This document shows, one piece after another, positions 37,559 to 49,735 of a stretch of 64,000 nucleotides of DNA. Origin of the DNA: Malus domestica. Taxonomy: Eukaryota > Streptophyta > Magnoliopsida > Rosales > Rosaceae. The stretch is taken from the NCBI RefSeq assembly GCF_042453785.1, contig NC_091673.1:9581501-9645500 (forward strand), given 5' to 3'. How positions within the stretch are numbered: the first letter of the stretch is position 1; the number at the start of each line of letters is the position of its first letter. Made by a program: the position numbers and the translations under genes. The notes beneath the pieces are model-generated. The model saw nothing but the letters and a program-made list of their open reading frames with translations, was not told the DNA's origin and searched no databases.

Positions 37559-38467
37559 ACACCTTTCAACTTTTAAAATGTTTTGCAACTCTCCATTGTT
37601 TCTTGTTTTGTGTCTGTTGACCAACATCCGTTACGGTTTGCCCGTTATTTTATCTTTAATATTAGAAAACCAGAAGAATATTATTATGATTGGGCTTTAT
37701 TTCCGAGTTAGGCCAACTAACATAACTGTATGACTTCTCATTGTCATGATAAGGGCCTGGTTGGTCCGTTCATTTCATTTGGTTAACAAACTTTAATTGA
37801 AAATTTTGGCCTTTTCAACACTACCTTTCAGGAAAAGCTGTTTCTGTGCCAATTTCTTTTTAAAGCAACTCATACTATTTCCATTCTTGTGAGAGACTTT
37901 TTCAATTGGCGAGTGTTGTTTTATATATGTTATACAAGTGCAAAAAATAAGATATATTGTTTCGTGTTCTTTTACTTATTGTGTTCTTTTATTTATTGTA
38001 TAGCACATAGAGTATTGGCTTGAATACTGCACTTTGAAAAAACTATCCCTTATAGATTGGAACATGATTTTCTCTCAACAATACCATACAAGACTTTTAA
38101 TTTGAGTCAATGAAATTAATCTGACGTGCAAAGTTTAAAGCCATTAAATTTTGTTGGACGGTTCAGATTATAAGTCTGGTATAGTCTTGTTGGTAAGAAA
38201 TTTGACAGAGGATTACACATCCCTTTGCTAAGTTGGTCAAAGAATTTACCATATGTTAACATGACACAAAATGCGTAAATAATTTGTAATTAATGTTTGC
38301 CTTGGTTTTCCATTGCAAGGAAAATGATAACATTTACAGAATGACCTTCGGTTGCATTAGTTGTACTACTAATCAAACTATTAATGTGAGATTTAAGGAG
38401 TGAAAGATGAAAATATCTGTCTTACGTAGTGTTATTCCGAAAACATTGTGAAAACAACGTGTTTAAA
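37559..38467. other. Gene-free stretch
   Basis: AT-rich; no assignable feature. The phrase AACACCTTTCAAC at 37559-37571 echoes 36382-36394 just left of the foldback, suggesting that the foldback and the SINE interrupt or flank an older duplicated site. Confidence 0.5.
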
Positions 38468-38625
38468 TTAAAGAAAACTAATGAAAAATGTTTGAAAACT
38501 TTGAGTTTTAATCAAAATGACAAAAAAATGTTGTAAGTGAATAGTATCACGAGTGACTTTTTAGAGTACAAATATCATTTTCGTTAAAAGTAAACAGTAC
38601 CAAGAGTGTTTCGTTAAAACACTCA
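38468..38625. mobile_element. MITE family 2 copy (diverged)
   Basis: Contains GAAAACTTTGAGTTTTAA, AGTGACTTTTTAGAGTACAA and AACAGTACCAAGAGTGTTTC. The same order occurs at 55500-55662, where it is less diverged. Short, non-coding. Confidence 0.65.
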
Positions 38626-38879
38626 AATTAATTAAGCAGCTAAAGTTGCTGGTCCATGACACTAGAATGTCTTTGATATTGCCAAACAAACAAACGTGAA
38701 AACGCAACTGCTTCTAGCCCTAGCCCATCTGGTAACCCTAGATCTCTCAGCATTTCACAACAACTAATGATCAGTTACCGAAGATTAGGGTTTGTTTTTT
38801 TTTTTTTTTTTTTTTTTCCTTTCTTTCTTTCCAGTAGCCCTACTGGCAGACAAGTGAGGCCCTTCAGTCATTGATAGAA

Positions 38880-40262
38880 CATAACATCAACTTCTGGCTC
38901 AGAGATGGAAAATCATGAGTGGGAGCATTTCTCAGTTCAACTCTTCGAGGCATGCATGGAAACTCCGCAACTACTTAGAGCTCGGCAATCAATAATCTTT
39001 AAGTTTTTTCAATGCTGGAACGGTCGAAGCCAAAGCCGCCCTCATTGTTAACATGGTTATAGCCATAAAACTCAGCTCCCACACAATTAAGCTTAGGCAT
39101 ATATATCCTGAAACACAACATGTCTGAGATGATCGTAAATGGCCAAGCACTGGAACTTCCTCAGGTTCCCATAATGCTAATTTAGCACCATTATAGCCAG
39201 ATATACATACATACATACATACGTACATATTTGATTTCTTTGTCTATCACATATTCCAACGACCTAATAATTAGTTGACATTTCAATTGGTTTAAGCCAC
39301 ACAGCTCGTGAATTCTATGACTCCTCCGCCTATCCAGATTAAAGGAAGGTAATTTTCCCACACATGAGTCAATCGTCTCATCCCAAATGGAACTTCCATA
39401 TACTCATCAAAATAAACATGACTCAAGCTGATCAAATTATATAATTCGTTTTCGAAACGTTTTAATTAAGGTTGCGTGTATCACACATTCTTCAAGTCTG
39501 TAGGTTTGCCAACAGACCTGGGGAGTGCTTTGATCTTTGTTTCTGAAACGTCTAGATAGTAGATACCTCTGTTGGAAAATTAGTTTTAATATTATTGTTT
39601 TTTTTATTGGGTTTTCTTGTGGGTCAAAGATTAAGATTTTTTGTCAGTTAAGTTTATGATTTCTTACCCTTTAGAGATTAAGTTTGCTTTAGTTTTCTTT
39701 ATAATAGGATGTTTTGCAACTCATAGAATAACAGGTTAATTAGTCAAGTTGTATTTTCTTCAAATTTTGTAACCTTTTTGACAATTTTGTAGTATTTCTT
39801 CGTTTTAAATTAATAGAATTTTATTTACTCGAGTGTTTCAACTCGCCATTTGAGCTTGGTAATTCCTAGCCTTGTACAAATTCAACACCCGTAAAGCCTT
39901 AAAGCTCGATACAAGAAGGTAAGCCCTTCACCGTTTGTAAATAGCGAGCGTACTTTCCCAACATTTCTTTCTGATGAAATTCCATGTGGATTGTAGGTGT
40001 TTGTGCCTTGTGTTGAAAGGAAAGGTTATCTCCTATATCGGATTGTGACACTAGTTCTGCACATAAGATCGTGCATATCTTGCATTTGGTAATAATGCTA
40101 TATCCATATCCTTTGTAACATCTTAAAAAAAAAAAAAAAAAAAAGAGTTTCCAAATAGAACATTCATTACCCATATCCTCCAATTCTAAAGTATTTGAAA
40201 ATTGGAGCAATCCTTCAGCCATCCAGAGTTGGATCGAGCTATCCTTTTCAATCTCAAAATCT
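38880..40262 (-). pseudogene. NBS-LRR disease-resistance gene relic
   Basis: Minus-strand pieces in the correct order of a CNL-type resistance protein. The winged-helix end ([20 protein letters not shown] and EDMGNE) lies at about 40262-40140, followed by a stretch like [20 protein letters not shown] near 40060. LRR pieces follow: LKALRVLNL near 39900; YLDVSETKIKALPRSVGK near 39580-39520; EYMEVPFGMRRLTH near 39400-39360; SHRIHELCGLNQL near 39320-39280; EEVPVLGHLRSS near 39170-39130; MPKLNCVGAEFYGYNHVNNE near 39100-39040. No NB-ARC is visible upstream. Frameshifts and stops separate the pieces, an A/T run interrupts the winged-helix part at 40124-40144, and about 300 bp of foreign sequence sits inside the LRR (39571-39887). 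Non-functional. The intact relative is presumably elsewhere in the genome. Confidence 0.8.
39571..39887. mobile_element. Candidate solo LTR within the NBS-LRR relic
   Basis: 317 bp that begins TGTTGGAAAA and ends TTCAACA, so its ends are the TG...CA form with a short inverted repeat (TGTTG/CAACA). It replaces the stretch expected between two LRR segments. It contains T-rich and leader-like sequence, and no coding. A clean target-site duplication was not found, so the call is tentative; a Copia-type LTR is the best guess. Confidence 0.45.
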
Positions 40263-41368
40263 TTAAAGAATATTGAGCAATATGCAAAACATATATTGTT
40301 TCAAGGATGGTGATTTCAAATTATCAAAAGTTAACTTAAAACAGCCATGATTTTGTCATCTCCTTCTCGTAATTCTCATATTCTACTTTTTTGAACTGAG
40401 AATTCATCTGTAGTATTTCTTAAACGCATCATGCTTCCCAAAACCTATTAGACATTAAAAAAAATTCATTTTAAATAATTACTAACGTGGAATTATTAAT
40501 AAAAGCCAGAATCCACTGTTGATGCAGAACATATAGAAATAGAACTTAAGAACGTAAAATCAACAACAAAGTTCAAATATTGTAGATTTGAGCTCTTATT
40601 TCCAAGTAGAATTTTTTAAGACAAATTTTGTGGGTATAAAATATCTTTTATGTGGAGTTAGTGTTATTTCTTTCATGCTATTCAATTATCATTTGGATGA
40701 AGTCCCTTTTTTTTTTTTTTTTATAACGATATATTTTACATTATAAAGTTTAGTTTTATAATCTTAAAGTTACGGTTTGATTTCCTTCATAATATTATTG
40801 TCACGCCTCGAGCAATCAGCTAAGTAAAATTCGTGTAAAGGGAGAGCACGGAGACTTGCAATCTATAGTGGGTTATAATCGTATTTTTCTGCGTTTTTGG
40901 TTGACAAAGAATCTTCTCTTAATAAATACATGTTTTTTTTTTTTGGTTAAATAAATAGATAGTATTAGACAATATAAAATAGCAGAGCTTTGGCGCGTTA
41001 TTGCTTGTGAAATGGACTTGCCATCAAATCGGCAAAAAAAATACAGCTTTCACTAACCACATGGATTTGAACATCTTGTTTGCTGCAAATTCAGAAAATG
41101 TATGTCAATATCTTCACTGTTTCTTCAAGCAATTCCTCCCTGCATTTCCCTATCAATGCTTACCCGCCATTTCTTATTCAATTAACCTAGACTCTAAGAA
41201 AGCTCCCCAACTACTACCACACGACTTCCCACCCATCATGTGCTCTTCATATACACTGCATTGCAGCATCTTCGACACGAAAACCCATTTCGATTTCCGG
41301 TCGAATTGGGGGTTAAAGGTTCAGTCTTGACTTTGAGCTTTCAGTTGGGTAAAAAAAGGAGAACTCAA
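40263..41368. other. Upstream region of the IRX10-like gene
   Basis: AT-rich at first, with TGTCACGCCTCGAGCAATCA at about 40799-40818, which resembles the TGTCACG-type ends of the element at 25557-26112. The last 300 bp are less AT-rich and probably hold the promoter and leader of the IRX10-like gene. Confidence 0.4.
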
Positions 41369-43718
41369 ATGTGGGTTTTTGCCGTTCTTGTTGTTTGTGG
41401 TTTGGCTTGTGGAATCGGAGCTGATCAGAATGTACGAACGGAGCGGATTTCGGGTATGTTTTTCTCGTTGTTTACTTCGAATTAGCTGCAAAGCTGCTCT
41501 CTTTTTGCTACATTTGCACGTAGAAGGTGTCATTGGTTGTTCTAGGCTCTCATGGCTTGACGAAATGCCTTTTCGTTTTTTTCTACTTGGTGCGATGGCA
41601 AGTGCCTTCGCCCATGAGCGGTAGGTCTCGGGTTCGAGACTTGGGAGCAGCCTCTCCATAAAATGGGGGTAAGGCTAGCCGACATTCACCTCTCCCAGAC
41701 CCTGCGTAAAGCGGGAGCCTTGTGCACTGGGTACGACCGACCTTAGTCACAGTTCATAATAAGTGTAGAAACTGAGTGATTCTGCAGTTTTGCTTTGTCT
41801 GATAGGCCAAGTCCGTTCAGTAATTTTGCCATTTCTCTTAATGGATTTACTTATTCGACTAAATTGTACTTTAAATTAATCTAAACTGCGGGATGGGAAA
41901 TTCAAAGACGGTGCATAGGGGATAAAAATGTGCTAGGAAATGTGGGTAGGCCCAAGTTGATTAGGAGTTGCAATTGAATTTTATACAGGTTTCATACTGT
42001 AACTTGTATAAAGACTAATAATGTGATTGTTATTACATCAAAGATTAACAATTTATGCATGGAAATTGGAAAAGAGCAGAACCCAGTTAGGTTCTTGGAA
42101 AGATGAGCTGTAAGAAAAAGGATTCTTGAGAATGGCTTTAAATTTATGTTCCATAAGTATATTTTATTCTGTTTCTGTTTGATACCTTTTTCTGTTATTG
42201 TTTCCGATTGACTTAATGGAAGAATGATGCAGGAAGCGCTGGTGATGTCTTGGAGGATAATCCAGTTGGAAGGTTGAAGGTTTATGTGTATGAGCTGCCT
42301 AGCAAATACAACAAGAAAATCCTTCAGAAAGACCCGAGATGTCTCAACCATATGTTCGCTGCTGAGATCTACATGCATCGGTTCCTCTTATCCAGCCCGG
42401 TTAGAACCCTTAATCCGGAGGAAGCAGATTGGTTTTATACTCCTATCTACCCTACTTGTGACCTTACCCCCACTGGCTTGCCATTGCCCTTCAAGTCACC
42501 GCGGATGATGAGAAGTGCAATACAGCTCATTTCTACAAACTGGCCTTATTGGAATCGAACAGAAGGAGCTAATCACTTCTTTGTAGTTCCCCATGACTTT
42601 GGAGCCTGCTTTCATTACCAGGTAAGACCCTTCAAATTCGTATCTAACCATGATTTCTTGCGGGTAAACCATTGAAGAAAGTAATTTGTGTTGGAACATG
42701 ATAAGTTTAAGTTTGTATGAATTTGTAGTTCGGTCAACAGAACCTCAATAAAAGATTCATCCATTGCATTCAGATCATTATTTGCAGAAGTAACAGAATG
42801 CTACTTGTACGAGCCGTCACTAATATGTGGTCTAAATATGTTGGCATTCTATAGGAAGAGAAAGCCATTGAACGGGGGATTCTTCCATTACTCCAGCGTG
42901 CCACCTTGGTTCAGACGTTTGGACAACGGAACCACGTATGCTTGAAGGACGGTTCAATCACAATTCCTCCATATGCTCCACCACAGAAGATGCAGGCACA
43001 CCTGATTCCCAAACAAACTCCCCGGTCCATCTTTGTCTACTTCCGCGGTCTATTTTATGACATTAATAATGACCCTGAAGGTGGTTACTATGCAAGGTAT
43101 GTCTGGAAAGTGTTTTATCCATTTGAAATTATGAAACATGTTTTCATGTCAAGTTAGACTTGAGACTTACGTCCGTCTTATTAACCCTTTTAATTGATTA
43201 ACAGAGGTGCAAGGGCAGCTGTTTGGGAAAATTTCAAGAACAATCCACTCTTTGACATCTCCACGGACCATCCAACTACATATTACGAAGACATGCAACG
43301 ATCTATATTCTGTTTATGTCCTCTTGGTTGGGCCCCTTGGAGTCCAAGGCTAGTTGAAGCAGTGGTATTTGGCTGCATCCCTGTTATTATAGCCGACGAC
43401 ATTGTTCTACCCTTTGCTGATGCTATCCCATGGGAAGAAATCGGCGTTTTTGTAGCTGAGGAAGATGTCCCTGACCTGGACACAATCCTCACTTCTATTC
43501 CACCGGAAGTAGTCCTAAGGAAACAAAGATTGCTCGCGAATCCTTCGATGAAATGGGCAATGATGTTCCCACAACCTGAGCAACCAGGGGATGCATTCCA
43601 TCAGATACTAAACGGGCTGGCACGCAAACTGCCCCATGATCAAAGTGTTTACATGAAGGCTGATGAAAAGGTTTTGAACTGGACAGCAGGTCCAGTGGGA
43701 GACCTGAAACCTTGGTAA
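41369..43718 (+). CDS. IRX10-like beta-1,4-xylosyltransferase (GT47)
   Basis: Exostosin-family glycosyltransferase (GT47) of the IRX10/IRX10L (GUT2/GUT1) group, which elongates the xylan backbone in the Golgi for cell-wall glucuronoxylan. Four exons: 41369-41453, 42233-42621, 42855-43096, 43205-43718, phases consistent, 409 residues (family about 410-415). The N-terminus MWVFAVLVVCGLACGIGADQ is a signal peptide or anchor. It is followed by GRLKVYVYELPSKYNKKILQ and the conserved blocks TLNPEEADWFYTPIYPTCDL and NHFFVVPHDFGACFHYQ. The acceptor-side glycosyltransferase region includes SIFCLCPLGWAPWSPRLVEA and the GCIPVIIADDIVLPFADAIP block. It ends GPVGDLKPW. Exon 1 is tiny, and intron 1 carries a SINE at 41583-41745. 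Confidence 0.94.
41583..41745 (+). mobile_element. SINE family A copy in IRX10-like intron 1
   Basis: Close relative of 29761-29936: GGTGCGATGGCAAGTGCCTT, B box GGTCTCGGGTTCGAGACTTG, and tail TTGTGCACTGGGTACGACCG. It keeps CpG sites better than the GlyRS copy. Sense orientation relative to the gene. No clear target duplication seen. Confidence 0.85.
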
Positions 43719-44142
43719 TGGAAGTGCTACCATTCTTCTTCTCCCTTCCGGAATGCAGTTGAATTTTGTACTGGTATTGGCATTGAGCAGATCCTTTCGC
43801 AACGCGAATATAGTTGAGTTGCTGATGCATCGGATTGCTTTGTGCCTTTTGTCCTGTGTTTTGTCCAGTTCCACTGTAACAGATTGAGAATGTGCTGCTA
43901 AAAAATGTAAACTAGTTTCTTGTTAAATGAATTTTGTATAGGTGCTGTGCTGCTGGCATTAAGCAGATTCTCTATGGATATGCTTTTGTGCTGCTCTACT
44001 CAAAATCTACAACTTTAGTTGACAAATCGGTCCTTCTGTTGATTCATCACACGAAAACTTATTTTTAATAATCTTCTTATTCGAGTGTCAGCAGAGATCA
44101 AGAGGTTACTTACGCGTAAAAATGCTGAAACGAGCCACTTAG

Positions 44143-44290
44143 TATTATAGTCCAGTGATATTCCTCTTCACTGTAAGTGAGATGTATTAGATTTGATTCT
44201 TGCCAAAGGTGAATTTGAATCACATTATTGCTAATCTATTGTGAGTCTAAGTCCACTCCCTCCCTCTTATGATAAACAATCTAGTTTAAT
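44143..44290 (+). mobile_element. SINE family B copy in segment A
   Basis: TATAGTCCAGTGATATTCCT, then GATTCTTGCCAAAGGTGAAT and TTATGATAAACAATCTAGTT. Lies at the end of the left A segment and is duplicated together with it. Confidence 0.65.
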
Positions 44291-44574
44291 CCACGTTTTT
44301 TTTGTAAAAAAATGCAAATTTTTTATTTTCTCGAAATATTTTCCGTGAGTGTTAAGGAAATCTTTATAATGTATTTGGATGCGAATTTACAGTTTACTGA
44401 GCAACAAGTGTATATTTAGTAGAATATTTAAGCCCATAAGTAATAAATAAGTGAAAATATAGAGATGTTAAAAGGCATACTTAGTGTATATTTTTGTTAA
44501 TTTTTCTTTTATTTCTCTTACCACTACCACAAACTATCTTATTCATGTTCTTCAAAATATATTTTTCCGTGCAA

Positions 44575-44915
44575 AGAGCCCAAACTCGTTTTCTAAGCAC
44601 CCAAGAGTTTGCCTCATTCTACATGTCATGTGTTCGCATCGTTTTGCATGCCAGAAGTCCATCTTTTTTGCGTCTACTACGAGAGCCTGCGTCGTTTTGA
44701 TGTGTACAGAGTCAGCCTCGTTTTCCGTGCCAACCTCGATTTGTGCATTATATCCCGCCTCGTTTTCGGTGCACAAAGCATGCCTCGTTTTACGTTGCAA
44801 AAACTGACACCTTTTTTGTAAGCCAAGCTCGTCTTGTTTTACGTGCCATGGTTCTCCTCGTTTTGAGTGAGTTGAGTCTGGCCTGTTTTGCGTGCGCCGA
44901 GCTCGCTAAACACCT
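44575..44915 (+). repeat. CTCGTTTT minisatellite, block 1
   Basis: Diverged tandem repeat of 25-35 bp units around GCCTCGTTTTGCGTGC plus an AGAGCC-type linker, about 11 units. CpG-containing words stand out from the AT-rich surroundings. Open frames across it are by-products of the repeat. Confidence 0.75.
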
Positions 44916-45466
44916 ATGTTTGTGGACAAAAATACAAATTTGTTATTTTCGTAAAATATTTTTCATGAGCATTAACTTAAACTTTTTTAAGAAATTTGGA
45001 AACAGTTTTACGGTTTATTGAGCAACAAATGTATATTTAGTAGAATATTTAAGCTGAAAACTAAAAAAATAAGTGAAAAATATAGTAGTGAGACCCATAA
45101 CATTGTCAAACGGGGTTCTACACTCAAAGAATCTCAACGGGAAGTTTCACCTTAATTTTCAAAACTTGATAGTGAGGCGAAGGTGAAAATAAAAGGATTG
45201 AACGGTGATTATGTACAAGTTTGCAAAACCGATTGAAAATCGTGAGTGTTAATACATGTTTTTTTTTTTTTTTTTTGTAAAAAATGCAAATTTTTAATTT
45301 TCTCGAAATATTTTTCATGAGCATTAAAGAAATATTTATAATGTATTTGGAAGCGGATTTACAATTTATTGAGCAACAAATGTATATTTAGTAGAATATT
45401 TAAGGCCAAAAGTAATAAAATAAGTGAAAAATATAGAGATGTTAAAATGTGTGTATACACACACAC

Positions 45467-45506
<40 letters not shown>

Positions 45507-45954
45507 TAAATTAAAAGTTAAAATCACCTGTAGGTGAGGCTTAAACAAAAAAATAGCAAAATTTTGTTTGTTAAATAGTCTTTCCCCCTATTTGGGTGGA
45601 CAAAGACGGATCTATTAATATGTAGTTCAGATGTAGATAAAAGAAAAATTACCAAAAAGAAAAAAGGTTTAAATATCTTTAAATTTAGGTTTTAAATCTA
45701 TGATTACATGTGTTTAAATATAAATTATAATAGATTTTACACGGGAAAATATATTTTGAAGAACATGAATATAATAGTTAGTTGTAGTGATAAGACAAAT
45801 AAAAGAAAAATTAACAAAAATGATTCAAATTCCGAGGTACCAGAAAGTCACGCGAAATTTGAATAATTTTTGTACCTTTTTGTTAATTTTTCCTTTATTT
45901 CTCTTACCACGACAACAAACTATCGTATTCATGTTCTTCAAAATATATTTTTCC

Positions 45955-46315
45955 ATGCATGGAGCCCAACTCGTTTTCTAAGCACCCGAGAGTTCACCTC
46001 CTTCTGCTTGCGCAGAGCCCGTTTCGTTATGCATGTGAGGTGTTCGCATCATTTTTCGTGCCAGATGCCTGCTCTTTTTGCGTCCACGGAGCCTGTATCG
46101 TTTTGACGTGCACAAAGCCAGCCTCATTTTCAATGCCCACCTCAATTTGTGCACCGTATCCCATCTCATTTTCGGTGCGCGGAGCTCGCCTCGTTTTGCG
46201 TTGCAGAAGCTCGCCCCTTTTGTAAGCTGAGCTCGCCTTGTTTTGCGTGCCATGGTTCACATCGTTCTACATGAGCTGAGTCCGTCCTGTTTTGCATGCA
46301 CCAAGCCCACCTAAC
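45955..46315 (+). repeat. CTCGTTTT minisatellite, block 2
   Basis: Same unit type as block 1 (for example GCGGAGCTCGCCTCGTTTTG), with the blocks aligned unit by unit, so the minisatellite was already present when the larger B unit was duplicated. Confidence 0.75.
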
Positions 46316-47331
46316 ACATGTGTTTCTTGACAAAAATGCAAATTTGTTATTTTCGCAAAATATTTTTCTTGAGCATTAACTTAAAATTTTTAAGGAAATT
46401 GGAAGCAGTTTTACGGTTTATTGAGCAACAAATGTATACTTAGTAGAATATTTAAGCCGAAAACTAAAAAAATAAGTGAAAAATATAGTAGTGAGGCCTG
46501 GAATATTGTCAAATGAGGTTCTACACTCAAGAATCTCAACAGAAAGTCTCACCTTAATTTTCAAAACTTTACAATGAGACGAAGGTGAAAATAAAAAGAT
46601 TAAATGGTGATTATGTACAAGTTTGCAAAACCGACTGAAAACTGTGAGTGTTAATCCACGTTTTTTTGTAAAAAATGCAAATTTTTTATTTTCTCGAAAT
46701 ATTTTCCGTGAGCATTAAAAAAATCTTTATAAAATGTATTTGGAAGCGGATTTATGATTTATGATTTATTGAGCAACAAATGTATATTTAGTAGAATATT
46801 TAAGGTCAAAAGTAATCAAATAAGTGAAAAATATAGAGATGTTAAAATGTATATTTAGTGTATATTTTTAATTTTTTTTTCAAGTTATAAATGTGAAAAT
46901 CACATGTAGGTGAGGCCTAAACAAAAAAAAAATAGCAAAATTTTGTTTTGTTAAATAGTCTTTCCTCCAATTTGGGTTGACAAAGATAATTCTATTAATA
47001 TGTATTTCAGATGTAGATGAAACAAAAATTAACAACAAGAAAAAAGGTTCAAATATCTTTAAATTTATGTTTTAAATCGTTGATTACAAGTGTTTAACTA
47101 TGAATTATAATAGATTTTGCACGAAAAAGTATATTTTGAAGAACATGAATATGGTAATTTGTTGTAGTGGTAAGACAAATAAAAGAAAAATTAACAAAAA
47201 AAATTCAAATTCCGGGGTGCCAGAAAGTCAAGGAATTTCAATCATTTTTGTACCTTTTTGTTAATTTTTCTTTTATTTCTCTTACCATTACAACAAACTA
47301 TCGTATTCATGTTCTTCAAAATATATTTTTT

Positions 47332-47566
47332 CGTGCATAGAGCCCGACCTGCATCGTTTTGGCTTGCACGGAGCCAATCTTGTTTTCCCTACACACCTTG
47401 ATTTGGGCGTCGTATCCGATCTCGTTTTTCGGAGCTCACCTCGTTTTGCATGCCAGAAGCCTGCCCAATTTTCTGTGAGACGAGCCTACCTTGTTTTGCA
47501 TGTCATGGTTCGTCTCGTTTTGCGTTAGCTAAGTCCGCCTTGTTTTGTGTGCGTTGAGCCCGCTCG
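47332..47566 (+). repeat. CTCGTTTT minisatellite, block 3 (shorter)
   Basis: Fewer units than blocks 1 and 2. Words GAGCTCACCTCGTTTTGCAT and GGTTCGTCTCGTTTTGCG continue the same pattern. Confidence 0.7.
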
Positions 47567-47906
47567 CAAAATATTTTTCCTATGCGTTAAGTTGAACTTT
47601 TTAAGGAATTTGGAAGCAGTTTTACTGTTTATTGAGCAGTAAATGTATATTTAGTAGAGTATTTAAGTCAAAAACTAAAAAAATAAGTGAAAATATAGTA
47701 GTGAGACTCAAAACATTGTCAAATAGGGTTCTACCCTCAAAAATCTCAATGGAAAGTCTCTCAAAATCTACAATTTTATTTGACAAATCGGTCCTTCTTT
47801 TGATTCATGACACAAAAACTTATTTTTAATAATCCTCTTATTCAAGTGTCATCAGAGATCAAGACTTACTTACGCATAAAGATGCTGAGACAAATAATTT
47901 AGTACT

Positions 47907-48050
47907 ACAGTTCAGTTGTATTCTTCGTTACTGGAACTGAGAGGTCTTATATTTGATTATTGACAAAAGCGAATTTGAACCACATTATTGCTAGTTTATT
48001 ATAAGACTAAGTTCACCCTTTCCTTTTATGGTAAACAATCTCGTTTGTTT
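47907..48050 (+). mobile_element. SINE family B copy in segment A'
   Basis: TACAGTTCAGTTGTATTCTT, GCGAATTTGAACCACATTAT and TATGGTAAACAATCTCGTTT. Copy duplicated with the right A segment, so not an independent insertion. Confidence 0.65.
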
Positions 48051-49450
48051 AAAAAATTAAATATATAAAAACTAAAATGACAGTATTTCAAATAAATATT
48101 GCAGTGCTAGGTGTTGAACTTGCAAACCATAACAAAGAAGTTCAGCCCTTGAGCTATCCTAAAAGTCGGGGATTTGATGGGGTCAAGCAACTAATTAAAG
48201 TAAAATATTTGATAAATTAATATAATTCGAGAAGTCAATTTAAAGCAATTTAAAGCCATTTCCTCATTTATTTTGGCCCTACGACTAATTGTAATTAAAA
48301 TATAATTATGTCCAACCTTCAAAGTTCTATTTTACCTACCACATGGCTTCTATTGTGCGTGTGACAATATTTTAAACCAGGTATGTATCTGTTTATAAAC
48401 GTAATCTCTCTCCCCAAGTTGCCATTAGAATAATAATGTACTAAAATCTGAGAAAAGTAAATATTGTAGTAGCAAAGCAGAAGAAAAAAAAAATCATTTT
48501 GGTATATTTTTTATTTTTTAATTATTACAAAAGATATTACTTATTAAAAAAATCGAAATATTTAAATTCTAGAAGTCGTGTGTTAGAAAAAAATTTCAAT
48601 AAACATGCGAGGGCCAACTGGTTTTTTATTTCTTTGTCAAATAATAAATTTATTAGATTAAAGGTTAGATTACAAAGTTGACGAGGTTCGAACTCATACC
48701 GTGATGCAACAACAACACTGTTTTCCATCACTGTGATATATAGCCACTTGCGCGGACCGGTTTTTGATTGAATTGCTGCAAAATTGACCTCTAGCTTGGA
48801 TATATGTTACGTCTATTAGCAATTAATGTACCTAAGTTAGCTTGTATACAATTATTATGGATTGGATGGTCATATATACCTGAAAGTCCAGCTTCAGTTT
48901 TAACTGCTTGTCAAATATTAGTGGGGTTCTAAATTCTGGAGAGCCCTCATTTGAATTTTTCAGCTCACAATCACAAGCTAACAGTTGAATAATGACATAT
49001 GGATTCACAAGTGCTGATATATATTAAAGGTTGCAGAATATGATGCAAAATTGGCTGCTTCTTCTTCTTCTACTTGTACAGTTATATACTTGCACGCAAC
49101 ATGTACATGGTTGATCACGTATTTAGAGTTTGATTCTTTTTCTTTTAAATTATTCTCTCCTTCAGTTATCTCATATTTGATCGGTCACGATTAAATCACG
49201 TCAATATCTTGTATTGACTTTTTATAGAAAAAAAAGAGAAAAAACAAAGAGGAAAGTGAGAGGGAAGGAAGAGAATCCTACTTCCATGTATCTATAAAAA
49301 AATAAAAAATAATAATAAAAAAAAAACTTTTAATTGAATTGGTTGCAATTATTTGCTTTTATACTCGACATTTTATGCTCAAATCTTTCCTTGTGAGTTT
49401 TGACCAAATCCAATTCACTTTTCAAGGTTTGAATATTAAAAAATTGTGCA
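48051..49450. other. Gene-free AT-rich stretch
   Basis: No supportable gene or well-bounded repeat. A tRNA-like phrase GACGAGGTTCGAACTCATAC near 48679 may be a SINE relic. Confidence 0.5.
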
Positions 49451-49735
49451 ATAATACTATTCACACCATGTTTTTGTACCACATTTTCATAACATCTTAT
49501 GTGACATTTGATGTGAACAGCCACATCATTTGAAGTAATCAGATTTTTAAATTTAGTTCATTATTTAATAAACTAATAATTAAAAAAACTAGTTAATTAA
49601 ATGATGATTGTGGTATACAAGAAGTCTTTCTCCTTTCTTTCATTGGGTTTTGCAAATTTTTCAAATGATGTGGTTATCCACATCAAATGCCACCTAATAT
49701 GGTATTGTATAAAAAGATTGTATGAATATCATTAC
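49451..49735. mobile_element. MITE, about 285 bp
   Basis: Inverted arms of about 80 bp. Left has GACATTTGATGTGAACAGCC followed by ACATCATTTGAA. Right, in reverse complement, has GGCATTTGATGTGGATAACC followed by ACATCATTTGAA. The outer parts TACTATTCACACCATGTTTT and TGATATTCATACAATCTTTT also pair up. The rest of 49736-50692 shows nothing more than AT-rich sequence and a C-run at 50650-50663. Confidence 0.75.

Larger units (their letters stand above)
43999..48050 (+). repeat. Compound tandem array, three B units flanked by duplicated A segments
   Basis: Segment A (43999-44290, beginning TCAAAATCTACAACTTTAGT) recurs at 47757-48050. Between them lie three same-orientation B units starting near 44297, 45258 and 46660, each opening with GTAAAAAATGCAAATTTTTT or its relative, CTCGAAATATTTTCCGTGAG and GAGCAACAAATGTATATTTA. 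Each B unit then holds TTATTTCTCTTACCAC, TATTCATGTTCTTCAAAATA, a GC-richer minisatellite and a closing part with CAAGTTTGCAAAACCGACTG or its relative (missing from unit 3). Units 2 and 3 hold an inverted repeat of about 85 bp (45748-45835 against 45880-45960; 47125-47210 against 47248-47335). Unit 2 carries a (CA)n tract at 45454-45496. Unit lengths differ (about 960, 1400 and 1100 bp). No reliable gene. Confidence 0.8.

Noticed and set aside
44484-46260. Several open frames of 60-110 codons on both strands across the 44-46 kb region.
   Set aside because: They follow the CTCGTTTT minisatellite in several frames, have no start context or family, and recur with the repeat units.
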